The notes below the pieces were generated by a model. It was not told the origin of the DNA, did not search any database, and saw only the letters and a program-made list of their open reading frames with translations. From contig NZ_BEWN01000004.1 in the NCBI RefSeq assembly GCF_002723955.1, positions 62,001 through 126,000 of the forward strand: a DNA stretch of 64,000 nt, in the 5' to 3' direction. This document shows positions 47,916 through 57,367 of the stretch, piece by piece. Both the position numbers and the translations under genes were made by a program. Source of the stretch: Gluconobacter frateurii. GTDB lineage: Bacteria; Pseudomonadota; Alphaproteobacteria; Acetobacterales; Acetobacteraceae. Each line of letters opens with the position of its first letter. Position 1 is the stretch's first letter.

Positions 47916-48782
47916 ATGTTTATTCTTATCGGTCTGGGCGTTGTCCTTGCGTGCGTCTTTGGATCATTCGTTGCGTCTGGAGGGGCCATCGGGCCACTGC
48001 TCGCGTCAATGCCTTTTGAGCTCCTGACAATTCTTGGGGCCGCAGTTGGCACCTTCGTGATGGCCAATTCCATCGGTGCGGTGAAACACCTTCCCGGTGG
48101 AATTAAGAAGGCTATGAAAGGCTCCCAGTACACGCGTCAGGATTATCTGGAGCTGCTGGGCCTGCTCTTTCACATGACGAAGCTCGCCGCAGCCAAGGGA
48201 ATGATGGCGATTGAAAGCCATATTGAAGATCCCCAGGGCAGCACGGTTTTCGGAGCATTCCCCAAAATTCGCGATAACGCGCATGTCTGTTCATTTATCT
48301 GCGACTATCTTCGCATGGCGGGAATGAACGCGACGGACCCGTTCCAGATGGATGACGTCATGGGGCGTGAGTTGAAGAAAAATCTGCGTGAGGAAATGCA
48401 CCTCCCACATGCGCTTCAGTCCGTGTCTGATGCGCTGCCAGCCCTGGGTATCGTGGCGGCCGTGCTGGGCGTCATCAAAACGATGGCCTCTATCAGCAAG
48501 CCTCCTATCGTTCTGGGTGAGATGATCGCCGGTGCCCTTGTGGGAACCTTCCTCGGTATTCTTCTGGCCTACGGTATTGTCGCACCCATCGCCGGGCGGC
48601 TTGGAGGCGTCGTGGAAGAAGAGGCCTCTTACCTTGATCTGGTTCGTTCCGTTATCGTGGCCCATCTTCAGGGAAATGCCCCGCAGGTGAGCGTCGAAAT
48701 CGGGCGCAAAAGCATCCCGTCGGACTTGATGCCGACCTTCCAGGAAGTTGAGGAATCCCTTAGTGCGGTTGCCGTAAACTGA
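47916..48782 (+). CDS. motA: Flagellar motor stator protein MotA
   Basis: A 288-residue protein with four membrane segments and the cytoplasmic torque loop. Recognisable parts are ASGGAIGPLLASMPFELLTI at the N-terminus and the conserved PALGIVAAVLGVIKTM and GALVGTFLGILLAYG. Partner of MotB 26 bases upstream. Confidence 0.95.
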   Translation: MFILIGLGVVLACVFGSFVASGGAIGPLLASMPFELLTILGAAVGTFVMANSIGAVKHLPGGIKKAMKGSQYTRQDYLELLGLLFHMTKLAAAKGMMAIESHIEDPQGSTVFGAFPKIRDNAHVCSFICDYLRMAGMNATDPFQMDDVMGRELKKNLREEMHLPHALQSVSDALPALGIVAAVLGVIKTMASISKPPIVLGEMIAGALVGTFLGILLAYGIVAPIAGRLGGVVEEEASYLDLVRSVIVAHLQGNAPQVSVEIGRKSIPSDLMPTFQEVEESLSAVAVN

Positions 48783-48850
48783 GGTTGTTTTCCCGAGCGT
48801 GACCTTTACGATGCCGTCATCATCATGAATGACGGCCGAAAGGATCAGGC

Positions 48851-50983
48851 ATGCGCCCCTCCGCACTGCGGGCTCTCTGTCTCTTACTTCCTCTTTTTCC
48901 TCTGGTCTCCTCAGCGCACGCTGACACCGTGAGTTCACCTCAAGTACCCTCCCGTACAGAGCTTGAGCGGGTCGATGGCTCCTCAGCTCTGCGCTGGGTA
49001 AAAGCAGAAAATGCAAAAACCCAGCAGGCTCTTACATCGGACCCGCGGTACAAACCTCTCTATGAGCGCATTCTTGCGGCTCAGCAGTCTCCAGACAGGT
49101 TGGCAGTTCCAACCCAGATGGCCGGAGAAATCTGGAATTTCTGGCAGGATAAAGCCCATACACGTGGAATATGGAGAAGCACCTCCATAGTGAATTTCCA
49201 GTCCGGGCATCCGATCTGGAAAACGCGCTTTGATCTGGATGCCCTTGCGAAGGCAGAACATGCCAACTGGGTGATGGAAGGCCTGAACTGCCTTGAGCCG
49301 GACGATCAGCATTGTCTGATGGGCCTGTCCAACGCCGGCGAAGATGCGCATGAGTTGCGGGAATACGATACATCTACGGACCGCTTTGTCCCTAAGGGGT
49401 TCGCTCTCCCGAATGGCAAGCAGGTCGTATCCTGGCTCGATCAGGACACACTTCTGGTGTCTCGGGACTGGGGCGCAGCAGATGCTGGCCTGACGACTTC
49501 AGGCTATCCTTACGTTGTTCGTGCCCTGAAGCGGGGCCAGTCGCTCTCACAGGCGCAGGATGTCTTCCGAGGAACGGCGAGCGACATGGAAGTGGCCCCC
49601 ATGGTCCTGCGGGACGGGCAGGGGCGCCAGCTCTATCTGATCGATCGTCACAAGGATTTTTTCCATAGTGACGTAGAACGAGTGGACCCGAAGACACTCC
49701 ATGTCAGCCAGCTTCCGATGCCAGAGAAGTATGATGGCCTGAGCTATCAGGATGGCCAGTTGGTGTTCCATCTTCTGCAGGACTGGAAGACGGCTCACGG
49801 CAATATTCCTGCTGACAGCATCGTCGCGATCGACCCGGAACATCCGGGCTTGCCGGAAGTCATCATATCTCCCACCGCGCGTCAGACGATTGGTGACGGG
49901 ATGGAAGGCGCAATCGCAGCGACCAAAGATGGCCTGATTGTTGTGCTGTACGATAACGTGCAGCCAAAACTGATGCTCTATCGTCGTAGCGAAAATGGGC
50001 ATTGGACTGGACGAGCCATAGAACTCCCGAAGAACATGGCTGCGACCATCGTTTCGTCAGATGCCAGAAGTTCGGACGCTTACCTTCAGTTGGAAGGGTT
50101 TATCCAGCCTCCGCAGATCTGGAGCGTGGATACTGCTCGTCAGACCACACATCTGCTGTATAGCCAGCCACATCTCTTCGATGCGTCTAAACTAACCGTC
50201 GAACAACAGTTCGCGACCAGCACGGATGGGACCCAGGTGCCATATTTCATCGTGCACGCAAAAAACTGGACGAAGAACAGCCTCAACCCGACGCTAATGA
50301 CCGCCTATGGTGGCTTTGGTTTGTCCTATCTGCCTGTCTACCACCCCGATCTTGGAATCACGTGGTTCGAGCGCGGTGGCGTGTATGTGATGGCAAATAT
50401 CCGCGGTGGCGGCGAATTCGGTCCCGCCTGGCACGAAGCAGCCCGTTACGCCGGGCACCAACATGCCTATGACGATTTTGCGTCCGTTGCCCGGGATTTG
50501 TTTACCCGAAACATCACATCTCCCAAGCGATTGGGAATCCGTGGCCGCTCCAATGGTGGCCTGCTGATGGGGGTAGAATTCACGCAACATCCCGAACTGT
50601 GGAACGCGACCATTATCGGTGTCCCGCTTCTGGATATGCTCAATTACGAACATATGGCGGCAGGCGCCTCATGGGCGGCGGAATATGGAAGTATCTCCAC
50701 GCCGGAAGGCAAGGCTTTCTGGGAGAAGGCATCTCCTTTGCAGGCGCTCAAGGCAGATGTGCATTATCCGACGCCTTTCATCTTCACATCCACGCGTGAT
50801 GACCGCGTTGGTCCTGTGCACGCACGTCTGTTTGCAGCGCGTCTGCAGCAACTGCATGTGCCGCTCTTCTACTACGAGGATACGGAAGGCGGGCACGCTG
50901 GTACCGTCAATGCGGCCGAGGTTGCCCATGAGAGGGCGCTGGAGGCCATCTACCTCAGCAAAAGGTTGATGGACCCACGTTGA
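48851..50983 (+). CDS. Prolyl oligopeptidase family serine peptidase (S9A), exported
   Basis: A 710-residue enzyme with a Sec signal peptide (LRALCLLLPLFPLVSSAHA). A beta-propeller region (about 60-430) gates an alpha/beta-hydrolase domain with nucleophile in GRSNGG, Asp in STRDDRV and His in EGGHAG. Cuts short peptides, commonly after Pro; periplasmic. A bidirectional terminator follows. Confidence 0.93.
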   Translation: MRPSALRALCLLLPLFPLVSSAHADTVSSPQVPSRTELERVDGSSALRWVKAENAKTQQALTSDPRYKPLYERILAAQQSPDRLAVPTQMAGEIWNFWQDKAHTRGIWRSTSIVNFQSGHPIWKTRFDLDALAKAEHANWVMEGLNCLEPDDQHCLMGLSNAGEDAHELREYDTSTDRFVPKGFALPNGKQVVSWLDQDTLLVSRDWGAADAGLTTSGYPYVVRALKRGQSLSQAQDVFRGTASDMEVAPMVLRDGQGRQLYLIDRHKDFFHSDVERVDPKTLHVSQLPMPEKYDGLSYQDGQLVFHLLQDWKTAHGNIPADSIVAIDPEHPGLPEVIISPTARQTIGDGMEGAIAATKDGLIVVLYDNVQPKLMLYRRSENGHWTGRAIELPKNMAATIVSSDARSSDAYLQLEGFIQPPQIWSVDTARQTTHLLYSQPHLFDASKLTVEQQFATSTDGTQVPYFIVHAKNWTKNSLNPTLMTAYGGFGLSYLPVYHPDLGITWFERGGVYVMANIRGGGEFGPAWHEAARYAGHQHAYDDFASVARDLFTRNITSPKRLGIRGRSNGGLLMGVEFTQHPELWNATIIGVPLLDMLNYEHMAAGASWAAEYGSISTPEGKAFWEKASPLQALKADVHYPTPFIFTSTRDDRVGPVHARLFAARLQQLHVPLFYYEDTEGGHAGTVNAAEVAHERALEAIYLSKRLMDPR

Positions 50984-51065
50984 CCTGAACATCACTCCTT
51001 CTCTCGTCTGCAAGGGCGAGAGAACGGTTGCGGCAGATGCAGGCCGTGTCTGCCAAAACGGCAAT

Positions 51066-51102
51066 AAAAAAAGCCGCTCCCTGACAGGGTAGCGGCTTTT
51101 CT
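51066..51102. terminator. Bidirectional intrinsic terminator
   Basis: AAAAGCCGCT (51069-51078) and AGCGGCTTTT (51091-51100) with inner CCCTGACAGGG form a strong hairpin with A and T tracts on both sides. It separates the convergent prolyl oligopeptidase and rpsU genes. Confidence 0.85.
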
Positions 51103-51128
51103 CGTCCGTTCAGATAACGGGAAGGACT

Positions 51129-51332
51129 TTAGAAGCCTTCACGCTCCAGACGCTTGCGCTCCATCTTGCGGGCACGACGAACAGCTTCTGCTGCTTCGCG
51201 GGCGCGACGCTCAGAGGGCTTCTCGAAGTGGCGACGCAGCTTCATCTCACGAAACACGCCTTCGCGCTGCATCTTCTTCTTGAGCGCCTTTAGCGCCTGG
51301 TCAACATTATTGTCACGAACGAGTACCTGCAC
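51129..51332 (-). CDS. rpsU: 30S ribosomal protein S21
   Basis: A 67-residue basic protein reading [20 protein letters not shown] followed by a lysine/arginine-rich helix. The start is probably GTG at 51332 with GAAGGAG 11 bases upstream, giving the normal length; the frame is open to 51371. Confidence 0.93.
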   Translation of the reverse strand: MQVLVRDNNVDQALKALKKKMQREGVFREMKLRRHFEKPSERRAREAAEAVRRARKMERKRLEREGF

Positions 51333-51521
51333 GGTGCCGTCAACTCCTTCTGGGCCCGCCTTTAGCGTCACCCGTGATATGGCAATCCAATTGGGATGGA
51401 GCCCTTAACACACTCTTTTGGCGGTACGCAATTCATTCGATGGTTCTTGTGCAGATTTTTATCCATGCGCAATCTGCTGGCGACTTGTGCGTTAATAATC
51501 AGTCACAGAGAGAGGAAGCTC

Positions 51522-52034
51522 ATGGCCCTGCTTAAGATTGCCCGTATGGGCCACCCCGTCCTGCACCAGATTGCCGAACCCGTGAGTGACCCGACAGCGC
51601 CGGAAATCCGCCGTTTGATCGAGGATATGCTTGAAACAATGGCGGACGCACGCGGAGCCGGACTGGCCGCCCCACAGGTTCACGTTCCTCTGCGACTATT
51701 CATTTATCACGTTCCCGCAAATAGGGTGTCAGACCCGGAACAGGCAATGCTGCCCCGCGTTCTCATCAATCCGGAAATTATCCCTGTTGGTGATGAAATG
51801 ATGTTGTGTAGTGAGGGATGCCTCTCGATTCCGGGTCTCAGAGGCGACGTCCCGCGTTATGCAAAAGTCCGTTATCGCGGTCTGGACGAAAATGGCGATC
51901 CTGTTGAAGGGGAGGCTGTCGGCTTCCATGCCAATGTGCTTCAGCACGAGAGTGACCATCTTGATGGTGTATTGTACCCGCAGCGTATTCAGGATTTTAC
52001 GCGCTTTGGGTATGTGGAGGAAATGGTTCGGTGA
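51522..52034 (+). CDS. def: Peptide deformylase
   Basis: Removes the formyl group from nascent proteins; metal enzyme. The 170-residue product has motif 1 GAGLAAPQV, motif 2 EGCLSIPG (metal Cys; usual EGCLSxP) and motif 3 QHESDHLDG (two metal His and catalytic Glu). ATG 51522 has GAGGAAG upstream. No fmt is adjacent; it is followed by a MarR gene with a 4-base overlap. Confidence 0.95.
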   Translation: MALLKIARMGHPVLHQIAEPVSDPTAPEIRRLIEDMLETMADARGAGLAAPQVHVPLRLFIYHVPANRVSDPEQAMLPRVLINPEIIPVGDEMMLCSEGCLSIPGLRGDVPRYAKVRYRGLDENGDPVEGEAVGFHANVLQHESDHLDGVLYPQRIQDFTRFGYVEEMVR

Positions 52035-52519
52035 CAGCGCGGCCGCCTGAAGGGCCTTCCTCTGCCACAGCGCATCTTTACCTTCGTGAAGAACAGATCC
52101 GTCAGTCCTATGAGTCGCTCATGCTCGCCTGGCGAAGCCTGAATTCCGAATGCGAGGCCTTCCTGAGGGAAAATGGCCTAGGGGCAGCTCACCACAGAAT
52201 ACTTTTTCTTGTTGCAGCTCACCCGGGCATTACGCCGAGTGTTCTGCTATCCAGTCTTGGTATTACCAAACAGTCTCTGGGACGCGCCCTGGGAGATCTG
52301 AGAGAGCGTAATCTTTTGATCCAGGAAGAAGACCGCCATGATCGCCGCAAGCGCCCCCTGAAACTGACACCTCATGGAGAGGCAATCGAGCGCCAGCTTT
52401 TTCAGCTGATCCGTGAAGCCATGACACGGGCTTACAGAGAGGCTGGGGTCACAGCCGTGGAAGGGTTCAAGCGCGTCCTTTCTCCTCTTCAGATGGCTCC
52501 GGGAGGGGGCTTTCGATGA
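52031..52519 (+). CDS. MarR family transcriptional regulator
   Basis: A 162-residue winged-helix protein (GTG start overlapping the def stop): HRILFLVAAHPGITPSVLLS, LGITKQSLGRALGDLRERNL, then a wing EEDRHDRRKRPLKLT. It overlaps the response regulator gene by ATGA. The def-marR-RR-HK run suggests joint expression. Confidence 0.9.
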   Translation: MTARPPEGPSSATAHLYLREEQIRQSYESLMLAWRSLNSECEAFLRENGLGAAHHRILFLVAAHPGITPSVLLSSLGITKQSLGRALGDLRERNLLIQEEDRHDRRKRPLKLTPHGEAIERQLFQLIREAMTRAYREAGVTAVEGFKRVLSPLQMAPGGGFR

Positions 52520-53214
52520 GCGACGAACATATTCTCGTTGTAGACGACGATCAGCGTCTTTTAAGGCTTCTCCAGCGATACCTTGCGGAGAACGGCTATC
52601 GGGTCACCATCGCCCAGGACGCCTTACAGGCACGGGACGTGCTGAAGCTGATCCAGCCGGATGCTCTGGTGCTGGATGTCACCATGCCGGGAGAAAGCGG
52701 GTTGTCTCTGACACAGTCCTTGAGGGCGGAGGGACTATCCCTTCCTATTCTTCTGCTGACGGCACGCGGTGAACCAGCCGATCGGATTGATGGGTTGGAA
52801 TCCGGCGCAGACGACTATCTGGGAAAGCCTTTTGAGCCACGGGAACTCCTCTTGCGCCTGAGGGCGCATCTAAGGCGCGTCGTACCAGCGTTGTCGCCTG
52901 TTACGGAGGTGCCGTCTGTTCTCAGGCTAGGTCCTCTCGAATTTGACGTCGAGCGAGGCCTCCTGACAGGTCCGGAAGGGCCTGTTCATCTCACCGGGGG
53001 CGAGGCTGCTCTGCTGGGGGTTCTTACCACCCGGCCGGGCGTCGTCATGTCTCGGGAAGATATCGCGAAATCGCTGGATATGGACGAGATTGGCGAGCGG
53101 GCAGTCGACGTGCAGGTCACGCGTCTGCGTCGTCGCATCGAGGCCGATCCGAAGGAGCCAAGGTTCCTCCATACCGTTCGCGGCAAGGGTTATGTTCTCA
53201 AACCCGGAATCTGA
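52516..53214 (+). CDS. OmpR-type response regulator
   Basis: A 232-residue two-component regulator: receiver domain (VDDDQRLL; phospho-Asp in LVLDVTMPGESGLS; LTARGEPADR; GKPFEPREL) and a C-terminal OmpR/PhoB winged helix (VDVQVTRLRRRIEADPKEPR). It overlaps the sensor kinase gene by 23 bases. Related to alphaproteobacterial OmpR/FeuP-type envelope regulators. Confidence 0.94.
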   Translation: MSDEHILVVDDDQRLLRLLQRYLAENGYRVTIAQDALQARDVLKLIQPDALVLDVTMPGESGLSLTQSLRAEGLSLPILLLTARGEPADRIDGLESGADDYLGKPFEPRELLLRLRAHLRRVVPALSPVTEVPSVLRLGPLEFDVERGLLTGPEGPVHLTGGEAALLGVLTTRPGVVMSREDIAKSLDMDEIGERAVDVQVTRLRRRIEADPKEPRFLHTVRGKGYVLKPGI

Positions 53215-54559
53215 CGAGCGCTGGGGTAAGCTGGATCGTCCGCTCAGGCGTGTGCTGCCGCGCTCCCTTCTGGGGCGCTCCATGCTGATCGTGCTGATTC
53301 CACTCCTCGTGACGCAGGCTATCGTTCTGGGCCTGTTTTACGGGACCTATCTGAACGTTGTTTCCAGACGTCTGTCGGATGGGATTACGGGTGAAATTTC
53401 CCTTGTGATCTCCATGATGGAGCGCACGCCTGAAGCGGATCGTCGTGGGGAATTGCTGAAAGATGCCGCGGCTCGCACCCAGCTCCAGTTCATTTTTCAT
53501 CCTCACGCCGCTCTGCTGCGCGAAGGGACAAACCATGTTCTGGGTCCGATTGACGATGATTTTGAACGCGCACTGAAGCAGGGGCTTGGCCGTCCGTTCT
53601 TTGTGGACTGGTCGGCAGCTCCGGACACGGTCCGTGTTTCAATCGGCTTGCCGGACGGAATGCTGGACGTTCTGACGCCGCACAAAAGACTGAGCATCGG
53701 CCCGATCTGGATGTTTCTCGCATGGGCTTTCAGCAGTTCGGCCTTACTGTTTCTGATCGCCGGACTGTTCATGCGCAATCAGGTTCGCGCTATCCGGCGG
53801 CTGGCAGAAGCCGCCGAACTCTTCGGTTTAGGCCGTGACGAAGGGGCAATCCGCCCGCAGGGCGCGCGTGAGGTCCGTCAGGCCGCAATCGCGTTCAATC
53901 GCATGCAGGAACGTGTCAATCGGTTCGTAGCTCAAAGGACGGCGGTTCTGGCGGGTGTCTCTCATGACCTGAGGACGCCACTCACACGGCTGCGCCTGAG
54001 TATGGCCATGCTTCCCACCAAAGGGATGATCCGCGCTGAGGATCTTCAGCCGGATGTTCACGACATGGTTGCGGACATCGAAGACATGGAGCGTCTCATT
54101 GGAAGCTACCTGTCGTTTGCGCGTGGGGAAGGGGCTGAAAAGCCCGTTCTGACGGACATCCGGGGTCTTATCGAGGATGTAGCTGTTGCAGCCCGGCGCG
54201 CAGGTGGCCATGTGCTGAGCGTGGAGGGCAAGGAAGGGGTGGATGTTGCCGTCCGCCCGGATGCTCTGAAACGCGCGCTGACCAATCTCGCTGACAACGC
54301 CCGACGGCACGGCGGAGCGATGCGATTCTCACTCTGGGAAGGGGAGCGCCGGATCGAGATTACGGTCGAGGATGATGGAGGCGGTATCCCGTCTGATCGT
54401 CGGAAGACACTTCTTGAAATAGGCGGTTCAGGAAATAACGGTGGAACCGGCCTCGGACTGACCATCGTGCGCGACATTATTCACGCGCATGGCGGTACAA
54501 TCCGGCTTCTGGAAAGCCCACTTGGCGGACTGAGCGTTTTGCTCAGCCTGCCAAAGTAA
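53192..54559 (+). CDS. EnvZ-like sensor histidine kinase
   Basis: A 455-residue kinase from ATG 53192. It has two membrane segments (about 32-52 and 172-195), a periplasmic domain of ~120 residues, a HAMP region, the H-box VSHDLRTPLTRLRLSM, N-box NLADNARRHG, and G-boxes DDGGGIP and GGTGLGLTIV. Partner of the preceding OmpR-type regulator. The signal is unknown. Confidence 0.93.
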   Translation: MFSNPESDERWGKLDRPLRRVLPRSLLGRSMLIVLIPLLVTQAIVLGLFYGTYLNVVSRRLSDGITGEISLVISMMERTPEADRRGELLKDAAARTQLQFIFHPHAALLREGTNHVLGPIDDDFERALKQGLGRPFFVDWSAAPDTVRVSIGLPDGMLDVLTPHKRLSIGPIWMFLAWAFSSSALLFLIAGLFMRNQVRAIRRLAEAAELFGLGRDEGAIRPQGAREVRQAAIAFNRMQERVNRFVAQRTAVLAGVSHDLRTPLTRLRLSMAMLPTKGMIRAEDLQPDVHDMVADIEDMERLIGSYLSFARGEGAEKPVLTDIRGLIEDVAVAARRAGGHVLSVEGKEGVDVAVRPDALKRALTNLADNARRHGGAMRFSLWEGERRIEITVEDDGGGIPSDRRKTLLEIGGSGNNGGTGLGLTIVRDIIHAHGGTIRLLESPLGGLSVLLSLPK

Positions 54560-54569
54560 GTCAGTTGGA

Positions 54570-55142
54570 TCAGGGCAGCGTGTTGCCTGCGCCGCCATTG
54601 CCGGTGCCCTGATTGCCCAGCGGTCCCTGGCTGCCGCCAAAGGTGCTGCTCATGTTGCTCATCGGGTTGTAACGGCCGACGTTACCCAGCAGCTGCTGGA
54701 TCACAGAGGTCTTGGTTCCCGGCGTCGGGGTTGTTTCGCCAACCATGCCGACGCGGACGCCATCCTTGCGGTTCAGCGTATCCATCTTCCGCAGAACGCC
54801 AGAGTTGTCGAAGTTCAGGACCACGACCTGCTGCTTGTCCACGGTTGGAAAGCCCAGAGGCGTTGGGGACGTGATCATGGACACATAAATCCATGTGTTG
54901 TCATCGAACGTCGCATGAGCGGTTGGAGAGCCCATTGCGTCGAGAACGTCTGAGCGCGTGCTCGTGCCCGGAACCAGCTGTGCGTAGTCCGTTTTCTCGA
55001 TCAGCGAGCCGCGGGGTTCGGGAATCGGGCTGAAAAAAGAGCATCCCCCCAGAAGAAGCGGCGCGCAGGTCAGTCCTGCCAGGCTCAGGCGCTGCAGAAG
55101 ACGTGTTCTGCTTTTGGCCGTCGGAAAAGATGCGTTATTCAT
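54570..55142 (-). CDS. bamE: Outer membrane assembly lipoprotein BamE (SmpA/OmlA)
   Basis: A 190-residue lipoprotein with lipobox LLLGGC at about residues 30-35 and the BamE core GTSTRSDVLDAMGSPTAHAT. Part of the outer-membrane protein assembly machine. A Gly/Asn-rich C-terminal tail (about 40 residues) is an extension. The start at 55142 is preferred; a TTG at 55166 is also possible. Divergent from yceD with about 110 bases between. Confidence 0.9.
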   Translation of the reverse strand: MNNASFPTAKSRTRLLQRLSLAGLTCAPLLLGGCSFFSPIPEPRGSLIEKTDYAQLVPGTSTRSDVLDAMGSPTAHATFDDNTWIYVSMITSPTPLGFPTVDKQQVVVLNFDNSGVLRKMDTLNRKDGVRVGMVGETTPTPGTKTSVIQQLLGNVGRYNPMSNMSSTFGGSQGPLGNQGTGNGGAGNTLP

Positions 55143-55251
55143 GGAACCGGAAACTATCCTGTGCAAGAGAACCGCTCAACCCAGCGCGTGCCTTAAACGG
55201 AACCCGCCTGTCAACGATTTCCCCCATTATGACCGGGGGTGGAGTGCTCAA

Positions 55252-55833
55252 ATGTCCAATACTCCCGAATTTTCCCGCCGCATTCCCATGAGCCGGCTGG
55301 GATCGGGTCTGGAAGAAACGATTACGGCAACGGAGCAGGAGCGTGAGGCTCTGGCTCGGCGTTTCGGTATTCCTGCCATCCATCATCTGGAATGCCGCTT
55401 CCTTCTCACGCCTGAAAACAAGAAGCACATTCTTGCCGAAGGGCGTCTTTCAGCAAGGGTGACACAGCTCTGCGTCATTACCGCAGAAAAATTTGATGAC
55501 GTCCTCGCAGAGACATTCATTCTGCGCTTCATCCCTGAAGCGGAAATGCCGGAAGATGAATTCGACATCGATTCCATTGATCTCGAAGGTCCGGACGAGG
55601 TTCCGCATGATGGTCGGGGGCTTGATATCGGAGAGGCTGCGGCTGAGCAGCTGGCCCTGATGCTGGATCCCTATCCGCGCAAGCCGGGCGCTGGTCTGGA
55701 AAATGCTGTTGACGTTACCCCCGCAGAAGGGGAAGAAGAGGTCGGTCATTCCGATGACCTGCCAGAGTCAGAGCGTCGTCCAAACCCGTTTGCGGCGCTG
55801 GCGACCCTGAAGAACGGGGATAAAAAAGAATAA
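55252..55833 (+). CDS. DUF177/YceD family protein
   Basis: A 193-residue acidic protein: core LECRFLLTPENKKHILAEGR with LCVITAEKFDDVLAE, then an acidic PEDEFDIDSIDLEGPDEVP stretch. YceD is widespread upstream of rpmF and is associated with ribosome-related functions. Start ATG 55252 gives the conserved N-terminus SRRIPMSRLGSG. Confidence 0.9.
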   Translation: MSNTPEFSRRIPMSRLGSGLEETITATEQEREALARRFGIPAIHHLECRFLLTPENKKHILAEGRLSARVTQLCVITAEKFDDVLAETFILRFIPEAEMPEDEFDIDSIDLEGPDEVPHDGRGLDIGEAAAEQLALMLDPYPRKPGAGLENAVDVTPAEGEEEVGHSDDLPESERRPNPFAALATLKNGDKKE

Positions 55834-55985
55834 AATCCCCAGCTTTGGCTTGCGGGTTCGCGTTTGCTCTGCTAGAGCCGCCCGCCTGAACTCGGCGTAA
55901 ATACGAGACGACGAATAACGGGGCACCGCATGCCGCTGGGAGCGGAGAGGGTGCCGACACAGAAGCAGAAAGAGGCATAAAAGCC

Positions 55986-56189
55986 ATGGCCGTCCCCAAA
56001 AGAAAGACCACGCCGTCCCGTGCCGGTATGCGTCGCAGCCACCATGCCCTGCAGGCTGAAGCACATGCTGAATGCGCGAACTGCGGTGAGCTGAAGCGCC
56101 CGCACCACGTCTGCAGCCATTGCGGCCACTACGATGGTCGTGAAGTTGTTGCAGCAGGCAAGAGCCTGAAGACGGCCGTCCGCGCCTGA
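55986..56189 (+). CDS. rpmF: 50S ribosomal protein L32
   Basis: A 67-residue L32 starting [20 protein letters not shown], with two zinc-type Cys pairs (CANCGE and CSHCGHYDG). Lies between yceD and plsX as in most proteobacteria. Confidence 0.97.
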   Translation: MAVPKRKTTPSRAGMRRSHHALQAEAHAECANCGELKRPHHVCSHCGHYDGREVVAAGKSLKTAVRA

Positions 56190-56252
56190 TCTCTTCTGCG
56201 GGCACCCTAAAGGCGTGCCCGCATCTGCGATGCTGTCCGGGAAACTGTCTTA

Positions 56253-57362
56253 ATGTCTAAAGCGCCTGTCACGTCTGATCGTGACGTCGCGGCCACAAGG
56301 CCCTATGCCCTCGCCGTCGACGCAATGGGAGGAGACAGGGCACCGGATATCGTTCTCGCCGGCCTTGAGCTGGCCGCAGACCGGCATCCGACAGCCAGAG
56401 TGCTCCTGATCGGAGATGAGGCGGTTCTGAAGCCGGCTCTGGCACGATATCCAAAAGCTGCCCGTATCTGTGACATTCGTCACGCCTCTGCTAGCATTTC
56501 CATGGAAATGAAGCCGACTGCGGCCTTGCGCGTCCGCGGCTCATCCATGCGTCTTGCAATGGAAGCCGTTGCGTCTGGTGACGCACTCGGGGTGGTCTCC
56601 GCTGGTAACAGTGGTGCCATGCTGGCCCTCGCTAAAATTATCGTGAAAGCTCTTCCCGGCATCTCCAGACCCGCGATGGTGGCTGTGCAGCCATCGTCGC
56701 GCGGCGATACCGTGATGCTGGATCTGGGGGCAAACATCGCTTGCGATGCCCGCAATCTGGTTGAATTCGCGGTTATGGGTGAAGCTTTTGCGCAGGCTGC
56801 ACTCGGTCTTCCAAAGCCCACGATCGGCCTTCTCAATGTTGGCTCCGAGGATCTGAAAGGCGACGAGCGTCTGCGTCAGGCCGCTGAACGTCTGCGTGAA
56901 AGTGTTCTGGCAGAGCAGTTCCATGGCTTCGTGGAAGGGCATGACATCACAGCGGGCACGACCGATGTGGTTGTGACTGATGGTTTTACCGGAAACGTTG
57001 CTCTGAAGACTGGCGAGGGGGCTCTCAAGCTCGCTTTCGGTCTGCTGAAGAACGTGTTCCAGACCAATCTTCTGACGCGCATCGGATATCTTCTGGTTCG
57101 TCCCGGGCTGGAGCGTATGCGTGAGTGGATTGATCCGCGGCGTTACAACGGTGCCGTGTTTGTCGGGTTGAACGGCATTGTTGTAAAATCCCATGGTGGC
57201 GCGGATGGCGAGGGCTTTGCGTCAGCCATTGATGTCGCAATGGATGCTGTCACCCATAACCTGAACGACAAGATCCGTGCCCGTCTGGATCAGCTTGGCA
57301 TGCTTGGAGCCGACCCGGCTCCGGTTTCTGCCAGCATGGTCGCTCCAGAACCTGTGAGCTGA
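56253..57362 (+). CDS. plsX: Phosphate acyltransferase PlsX
   Basis: A 369-residue enzyme converting acyl-ACP to acyl-phosphate for phospholipid synthesis. Motifs: AVDAMGGDRAPDIVLAGLEL at the N-terminus, SAGNSGAML, DLGANIACDARNLVEFA, DGFTGNVALKTGEGA. It precedes fabH by 5 bases. Confidence 0.96.
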   Translation: MSKAPVTSDRDVAATRPYALAVDAMGGDRAPDIVLAGLELAADRHPTARVLLIGDEAVLKPALARYPKAARICDIRHASASISMEMKPTAALRVRGSSMRLAMEAVASGDALGVVSAGNSGAMLALAKIIVKALPGISRPAMVAVQPSSRGDTVMLDLGANIACDARNLVEFAVMGEAFAQAALGLPKPTIGLLNVGSEDLKGDERLRQAAERLRESVLAEQFHGFVEGHDITAGTTDVVVTDGFTGNVALKTGEGALKLAFGLLKNVFQTNLLTRIGYLLVRPGLERMREWIDPRRYNGAVFVGLNGIVVKSHGGADGEGFASAIDVAMDAVTHNLNDKIRARLDQLGMLGADPAPVSASMVAPEPVS

Positions 57363-57367
57363 AAACA

